From contig CAVVSD010000006.1 in assembly GCA_963750895.1 (NCBI GenBank), positions 124,001 through 188,000 of the forward strand: 64,000 nt of DNA. Direction: 5' to 3'. Source of the DNA: CAVVSD01 sp963750895 (lineage in GTDB: Bacteria > Actinomycetota > Thermoleophilia > Solirubrobacterales > Solirubrobacteraceae). The position numbers and the translations under genes were made by a program. This document shows positions 59,688-64,000 of the stretch, piece by piece (positions within the stretch are counted from its first letter, which is position 1; every line of letters starts with the position of its first letter). The notes beneath the pieces are model-generated. The model made no database searches, was not told where the DNA came from, and was given only the letters and a program-made list of their open reading frames with translations.

Positions 59688-61319
59688 TTAGTGCCCGGCG
59701 GGCATCAGCAGCGGCCACGGGGACCGCTCCGTCGCAGGATCCACGGGGACGTGGATGAGCGCGGGGGCGTCGGCGGAGAGGGCGTCGTCGAGCGCGGAGC
59801 GCAGTTCCGCGGGCGTCGTGGCGGTCGCGGCGGCGACGCCGTAGGACTCGGCCAGGCGCAGCCAGTCCGGGTTGTGCAGCCGGGAGGCGACCTCGCGGCC
59901 GTAGATGCGCTGCTGGTCGCGCAGGACGTTTCCGTACGCGTTGTTGTCGAACAACACGGTCACGACGCCGATGCGCTCCTGCACGGCCGTCGCGAGCTCC
60001 TGCAGACCGAACTGGAAGCCGCCGTCGCCGGTGACCGACACGACGGCGCGATCCGGGTGCGCGACCTTCACGCCGAGCGACGTCGGGAACCCGAAGCCGA
60101 GCGTCCCCTGGTGGCCGCCCGACACGTACGTGCGCGGCTCGTAGACCGGCAGCGCGTACGTCGCGGCGAAGCCGGCCTGGCAGATCTCCTCGACGAAGAA
60201 GCCGTCGCGGGGGAGGACGTCACGGATCGCGCCGATGAACTGCGCGTGCGGCGTGACCTCGGCGATCTTCGCGGCGGTCGCCGCCTTGACGCCCGAGAGC
60301 TCCTCCGCGCGCGACGGGCGCGGGTCCGAGCGCGCGGTCAGCGCCTCGGTCAGCATGCGGGTCGCGTCCGCGGCGTCGCCGGTGACGCTCGGCGAGGCCC
60401 CCAGGAGCGTGGCCTGGCGCGGGTCGATGTCGATCGTCGCGACCTTGAGGCCATCGCGGCGCGGGCCCCAGCGGAACCAGAGGAGCTCCATCCGCGAGCC
60501 GATGCCGAGGATGACGTCGGTCTCGGCGTAGAGGTCGTAGCCCTCGCCGCAGGTCATGCCGAGCGGGTGGTCCGAGGAGACGATGCCGCGGCCGGACCGG
60601 AAGGGCACCACGGGCGCCTGCAGGTGCTCGGCGAGCGCGAGGACCTCGGCCGACGCGTGCTGCGCGCCGCTGCCGACCATGATGAGGGGGCGCCGTGCGC
60701 CCGCGAGCAGGTCCGCGAGCCGGTCGATGGCGTTCGGGTCGATCGCCGGGGCGCCCTCGCCGGTCGCGCCGGCGCCCGCGTCGTCGGCCACGGCTGCGCG
60801 CATGGTGAGGACGTCCCACGGCGCCTGCACCGCGACGGGGCGCGGCCGGCCCGACGATGCGCGCCGCAGCGCCTCGGTGACGAGCCCGGGCGCCTCGGTG
60901 GGATGACCGATCTGGCCGGCCCACTTCGTGAGCGTGCGCAGCGTGCCCAGCTGGTCGGGCAGCTCGTGGAGATGCCCGAGGCCGACGCCGATGTACGGCG
61001 TGGGGACCTCGCTGGTCAGGCAGACGACGGGCGCGCTGGCGCCGTAGGCGGTGCACAGGCCCGCCGAGGAGTTCAGGACGCCGGGGCCCGGCACGACGGA
61101 GTAGACCCCGGTGCGCCCGGTCGATCTGGCGTAGCCGAAGGCCATGTACGACGCGGCCTGCTCGTGGCGCGGCGCCAGGACGCGGATGTGGTCCGATGCG
61201 CGGCCGAGCGCATCGAACAGCTCGTAGGTCTGCGCGCCCGGGATGCCGAACACGGTGTCGACGCCCTCGCGTACGAGGGCGCCCACCATCGCCTCGCCGG
61301 TGCTCTTCGTCTCGCTCAC
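59688..61319 (-). CDS. Thiamine-diphosphate-dependent enzyme (acetolactate synthase-like)
   Basis: TPP enzyme of 543 residues with the three-domain layout of acetolactate synthase/benzoylformate decarboxylase. The N-terminal domain carries the catalytic Glu in PRHEQAASYMAFGYAR, the middle domain GSRMELLWFRWGP, and the C-terminal TPP-binding motif VTGDGGFQFGLQELATAV...NN. Residues that mark true acetolactate synthase (FAD-binding pattern) are not obvious, and a decarboxylase or sulfoacetaldehyde-type lyase is possible. The GTG has TAGCCT 6 bases upstream (leaderless) and it is followed by the LLM flavoenzyme on the same strand. Confidence 0.82.
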   Translation of the reverse strand: MSETKSTGEAMVGALVREGVDTVFGIPGAQTYELFDALGRASDHIRVLAPRHEQAASYMAFGYARSTGRTGVYSVVPGPGVLNSSAGLCTAYGASAPVVCLTSEVPTPYIGVGLGHLHELPDQLGTLRTLTKWAGQIGHPTEAPGLVTEALRRASSGRPRPVAVQAPWDVLTMRAAVADDAGAGATGEGAPAIDPNAIDRLADLLAGARRPLIMVGSGAQHASAEVLALAEHLQAPVVPFRSGRGIVSSDHPLGMTCGEGYDLYAETDVILGIGSRMELLWFRWGPRRDGLKVATIDIDPRQATLLGASPSVTGDAADATRMLTEALTARSDPRPSRAEELSGVKAATAAKIAEVTPHAQFIGAIRDVLPRDGFFVEEICQAGFAATYALPVYEPRTYVSGGHQGTLGFGFPTSLGVKVAHPDRAVVSVTGDGGFQFGLQELATAVQERIGVVTVLFDNNAYGNVLRDQQRIYGREVASRLHNPDWLRLAESYGVAAATATTPAELRSALDDALSADAPALIHVPVDPATERSPWPLLMPAGH

Positions 61320-61325
61320 GCGCGC

Positions 61326-61331
61326 AGGCTA
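61326..61331 (-). promoter_or_regulatory. Leaderless -10 element (TAGCCT) for the TPP enzyme gene
   Basis: On the minus strand TAGCCT is followed by 6 bases and GTG at 61319. The upstream gene on the same strand ends at 61336, so the TPP enzyme has its own promoter although it lies 16 bases behind it. Confidence 0.45.
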
Positions 61332-61335
61332 TGGC

Positions 61336-62442
61336 CTACGCGACTGCGAGCGAGTCCCGGCGTGCGACCTCCTGCCGTACGAGCGGGAGCAGCCGCCGTC
61401 CGTAGTCGACGGCGTCCTCCAGCGGGTCGAACCCGCGGATGAGCAGCGTCGTGACGCCGATGTCGACGTAGTCCAGCAGCGCCTGCGCGACGGTCTCCGG
61501 CGACCCGACGAGCGCGGTCGTGTTGCCGTAGGCGCCGACGGCCTTGGCGATCGGCGTCCACAGCGCGCGATCGTGCAGCTCGCCGCGCTCCGCGGCCGCC
61601 AGCAGCCGCTGGGAGCCGGCGTTCTCCGGGGCCCCGTTGGCGAGGCCGAAGCGCTTGCCGATCGCCCGGGCCACGTCGAGGTTCGCCTCCGCGACCTCGA
61701 GGATCCGGTGCGCGCGCTCCCACGCCTCCTCGTCCGTGTCGCCGAGGATCGGGCGGAAGGAGACGCTGATGCGCGGCGGCTCGTCGCGGCCGGCGGCCTC
61801 CGCGGCGGCGCGCACCCTGGCGATCTGCTCGGCGGTCTCCGCGAGCGGCTCGCCCCAGAGCGCGAACACGTCCGCGTGGCGGGCGCCGACCTCGATCGCC
61901 GGCTCCGATGCGCCGCCGAAGTACAGGGGGATCCGGGGCTGCTGGTGCGGTCGGGCCTCGCTGACGAAGTCCTCGAACGCGTAGTACTTCCCGGCGAAGT
62001 CGAACGGCGTCTCCGACCGCCAGGCGCGGTCGAGGACCTGGAGGTACTCATCCGTGCGCGCGTAGCGCTCGTCCTTGGGCAGCGTGTCGCCGTCGCGACG
62101 CTGCTCGGCGTCGTTGCCGCCGGAGATGACGTGCACCGCGATGCGGCCGAGCGTGAGCTGGTCGAGCGTCGCGAACGCGCGCGCCGCCACCGTCGGCGCC
62201 ACGAAGCCCGGGCGGTGGGCGATGAGGAACGTGAGGCGCTCCGTGTGGTGCGCCGCGTAGGCGGCGACCTGCAGGCCGTCGGGCTGCGAGGAGCCGTAGC
62301 CGATGAGGACGCGGTCGAAGCCGGCCTCGTCGTGCGCCCGGGCGAAGTCGCGCAGGTAGCCGTGGTCGATCGCGGGGCCGCGGCGGACGTCCGTCTCGGA
62401 CCCGGGCTTGGCGCCGATCATGCCGATGAACTCGATGGGCAC
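61336..62442 (-). CDS. LLM-class flavin-dependent monooxygenase (SsuD-like)
   Basis: Luciferase-like FMNH2-dependent monooxygenase of 368 residues. It starts with VPIEFIGMIG and has HERLTFLIAHRPGFVAPTVAARAFATLDQLTLGRIAVHVISGGND (seen in parts), DEYLQVLDRAW and FGGASEPAIEVGARHADVFALWG, all typical of the alkanesulfonate/sulfone monooxygenase branch. A separate flavin reductase is required and not seen here. The GTG has a perfect AGGAGG ribosome binding site. It follows the acyl-CoA-dehydrogenase-like gene by 2 bases. Confidence 0.85.
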   Translation of the reverse strand: MPIEFIGMIGAKPGSETDVRRGPAIDHGYLRDFARAHDEAGFDRVLIGYGSSQPDGLQVAAYAAHHTERLTFLIAHRPGFVAPTVAARAFATLDQLTLGRIAVHVISGGNDAEQRRDGDTLPKDERYARTDEYLQVLDRAWRSETPFDFAGKYYAFEDFVSEARPHQQPRIPLYFGGASEPAIEVGARHADVFALWGEPLAETAEQIARVRAAAEAAGRDEPPRISVSFRPILGDTDEEAWERAHRILEVAEANLDVARAIGKRFGLANGAPENAGSQRLLAAAERGELHDRALWTPIAKAVGAYGNTTALVGSPETVAQALLDYVDIGVTTLLIRGFDPLEDAVDYGRRLLPLVRQEVARRDSLAVA

Positions 62443-62444
62443 CG

Positions 62445-63632
62445 TCAACCTCCTCGTTCGAGCGCGGCGCGGCCGGCGTTCGTCAGGATCGTGTCGTCCT
62501 GCGGGCTGTGGATGCGGCTGCACAGCGCATCGCGCAGGTGGCGCTGCAGTGGGTTGTGACGCGTCAGCCCGGCGTTGCCGATGAGCGCGACGGCCTGCTC
62601 GGCGACCGAGATGACGTTGCGGGCGACGACGACCTTCGCCAGCCCCGTGGCGCTGCCTGCTCGCTCGGCCGCCTCGCCGCCTGCGTCGAGGTCGTCGGCC
62701 AGCGAGCCCAGCAGGCGCTCGTTGGCGTGCAGCAGCGCGTCGATCTCGCCCACCGCCGCCTGGAACCGCGGCAGCGACGCGAGCGGCGCGCCGAGGTTCG
62801 TCGGCGTGCGCTCGTTGAGGTAGCCGATGAGCCAGTCGCGCGACGCCTGTGCGACCCCGTCGTAGACCGAGAGCAGGAGCACGATCATCCAGCCCATGAC
62901 GTGCGCCGTGCGCACCCCGGGGTCGAACGCGCCCGCGGGGAGCAGGGCGGCGGCGTGGTCGCGCGGGATCGGCGTGTCCTCGAAGACGACGTCGTTGCTC
63001 GCAGAGGCGCGCATCCCCAGGTGGTCCCACGTGTCGACGATCGAGATGCCGGGCGCGTCGGCCGGCACGAGGAACGGCCCGCTGCGCTGACCGTCGGGAT
63101 CGTCCTCGGTCGTCGCCGCCCAGACGACCATCCACCTCAGCCCGTAGCTGCCGGTGGAGAAGATCTTGCGCCCGCTGATCCGGAAGCCGTCCGCGGTCGG
63201 GACGGCGCGGGTCGCGGGGACGCCGCCACGTGCCGGCGTGCCGAGCTCGGGCTCGACGCGCAGCGCGTTGATGAGCGCGGGCCCCGCCAGCGCCTCGGAG
63301 AAGACGCGCGTGCGGACGGCCGGGTCGACGCCGAAGGAGTCGTCGGCGAGCACCTGCAGGAAGATGAGGTGCATGACCCACACGAGCGCGGTGGAGGCGT
63401 CGCCCGCGGCGACGGTCCGCACCGCGGCGGCGGTCGTGCGCAGGTTCGCGCCCGGCCCGCCGTGGCTCACGGGGAGGCTGAGGCTCCCGATCCCCGCGCG
63501 CCACAGCGCGTCGATGTTCTCCTGGGAGAAGCTCCCCTCGCGGTCGTGGAGGTCCGCGCGCGGCGCGATCTCGGCTGCGACGTCGCGGGCGGCGGCGAGG
63601 ACCTCATCCTGCGCTTGGACGGCGATGGCCAC
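62445..63632 (-). CDS. Acyl-CoA-dehydrogenase-family flavoprotein
   Basis: Protein of 395 residues in the acyl-CoA dehydrogenase fold: N-terminal helical domain, middle beta domain with GFRISGRKIFSTGSYGLRWMVV and GMRASASNDVVFEDTPIP, and C-terminal helices. The catalytic glutamate of true acyl-CoA dehydrogenases is not in the usual place, so this may be a DszC/SfnC-like flavin-dependent monooxygenase, in line with the adjacent LLM monooxygenase. Start GTG at 63632 (TACCAT 8 bases upstream); the longer frame to 63896 has no good start. It is divergent from the hydrolase at 63652, with 19 bases between start codons. Confidence 0.78.
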   Translation of the reverse strand: MAIAVQAQDEVLAAARDVAAEIAPRADLHDREGSFSQENIDALWRAGIGSLSLPVSHGGPGANLRTTAAAVRTVAAGDASTALVWVMHLIFLQVLADDSFGVDPAVRTRVFSEALAGPALINALRVEPELGTPARGGVPATRAVPTADGFRISGRKIFSTGSYGLRWMVVWAATTEDDPDGQRSGPFLVPADAPGISIVDTWDHLGMRASASNDVVFEDTPIPRDHAAALLPAGAFDPGVRTAHVMGWMIVLLLSVYDGVAQASRDWLIGYLNERTPTNLGAPLASLPRFQAAVGEIDALLHANERLLGSLADDLDAGGEAAERAGSATGLAKVVVARNVISVAEQAVALIGNAGLTRHNPLQRHLRDALCSRIHSPQDDTILTNAGRAALERGG

Positions 63633-63640
63633 GGTCAGGG

Positions 63641-63646
63641 ATGGTA
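63641..63646 (-). promoter_or_regulatory. Leaderless -10 element (TACCAT) for the acyl-CoA-dehydrogenase-like gene
   Basis: On the minus strand TACCAT is followed by 8 bases and the GTG at 63632. The hydrolase ATG at 63652 lies just beyond it on the other strand. Confidence 0.4.
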
Positions 63647-63651
63647 CGGGG

Positions 63652-64000
63652 ATGACCGAGAACCTGATCGGGCTTTCGACCGGGGCGACGGTGGCCGTCA
63701 CGGACGTCGGCTCTGGCACCCCGCTCGTCCTCCTGCACGGCGTCTGCATGTCGCGCCACTTCTTCGGGCGCAACATCGATGCGCTGGCGGCCGGCCACCG
63801 CGTCGTCGCCCTCGACTTCCGCGGGCACGGCGCCTCGCCGTCGAGCGAGGGGGGCCACAGCATCGCGGCGTACGCGCGCGACGTCCGCGCGCTCATCGAG
63901 CACCTCGAGCTGGACGACGCGGTGCTCCTGGGCTGGTCGATGGGGTCGCTCGTGGCCTGGGAGTACCAGCGGCAGTTCGCCGAGGACCCGCGGCTGGCCG
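63652..64000 (+). CDS. Alpha/beta hydrolase (N-terminal part, cut by window edge)
   Basis: Open frame from ATG 63652 to the right edge without a stop, about 116 residues visible of an expected ~260. It is a typical alpha/beta hydrolase start: LVLLHGVCMSRHFF (oxyanion His-Gly region), VVALDFRGHGASPSS and the nucleophile elbow GWSMGS with the catalytic Ser. Asp and His lie beyond the edge. It is divergent from the flavoprotein gene and may act on the same compound (ester or lactone produced by the monooxygenases), which is inference. Confidence 0.82.
   Translation, partial: MTENLIGLSTGATVAVTDVGSGTPLVLLHGVCMSRHFFGRNIDALAAGHRVVALDFRGHGASPSSEGGHSIAAYARDVRALIEHLELDDAVLLGWSMGSLVAWEYQRQFAEDPRLA

Overview
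The window is a very G+C-rich, densely coding stretch with abundant GTG starts, 4-base stop/start overlaps and many start codons placed 6-8 bases after a TANNNT hexamer (the leaderless arrangement common in Actinobacteria). Gene content (actinobacterial paaABCDE, a coxMSL cluster, DrrAB-type ABC exporter, short-type cytochrome bd, FGGY gluconokinase, tandem crcB) fits a chromosomal segment of a heterotrophic soil actinobacterium. I would guess Thermoleophilia/Solirubrobacterales, but that placement is inference. I saw no rRNA, tRNA, CRISPR, transposase or phage gene, and no gene-free stretch longer than about 120 bases.

Layout. 1-2899: phenylacetyl-CoA epoxidase genes paaABCDE (paaA cut by the left edge, paaC frameshifted), then an acyl-CoA ligase and an HD-domain hydrolase. 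5025-8089: a MarR regulator divergent from a cupin / DUF1707 / MFS exporter / cupin operon, with an operator-like palindrome between them. 8176-12312: DrrAB ABC exporter, a PhoD-type phosphatase and an EthD-like protein. 12321-21341: a LysR regulator divergent from a form I aerobic CO dehydrogenase cluster coxM-S-L, xdhC/coxI, mobA-like, coxD, coxE, coxG and a 44-residue membrane peptide; coxL and coxG carry frameshifts. 21370-25060: TetR, a triple-DUF190 protein, two crcB fluoride channel genes and gluconokinase. 25104-28935: a response-regulator/thioredoxin-reductase-like fusion, a cyclic-nucleotide-domain histidine kinase, a UBP-type zinc finger protein and an FHA protein, which is the best candidate for an uncharacterised system. 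28975-36038: Baeyer-Villiger-type monooxygenase, RecQ with a phosphoribosyltransferase-like tail, DUF389 protein, cation/proton antiporter and small proteins.

36126-47381 is an eight-gene, tightly overlapping operon: glucose-6-phosphate dehydrogenase, GH15 glycosidase, GMC oxidoreductase, NDH-2, cydA, cydB, a SHOCT membrane protein and a ClC channel; it links sugar oxidation to a quinol oxidase. moeA follows (molybdenum cofactor, needed by the CO dehydrogenase). 48640-53383: an NAD(P)-binding protein, two divergent RTX-repeat secreted proteins, an OmpR/HisKA two-component system and signal peptidase I. 53400-59574: a polysaccharide deacetylase and a five-gene peptide ABC transporter operon. 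59688-64000: a thiamine-diphosphate enzyme, a luciferase-like monooxygenase, an acyl-CoA-dehydrogenase-like flavoprotein and the start of an alpha/beta hydrolase.

Energy theme: CO oxidation by the cox enzyme, sugar oxidation and NDH-2 all feed the quinone pool that cytochrome bd oxidises. Three genes (paaC, coxL, coxG) each need a one-base correction in a G/C-repeat tract, so base-level accuracy of the assembly should be questioned before any is called a true pseudogene.
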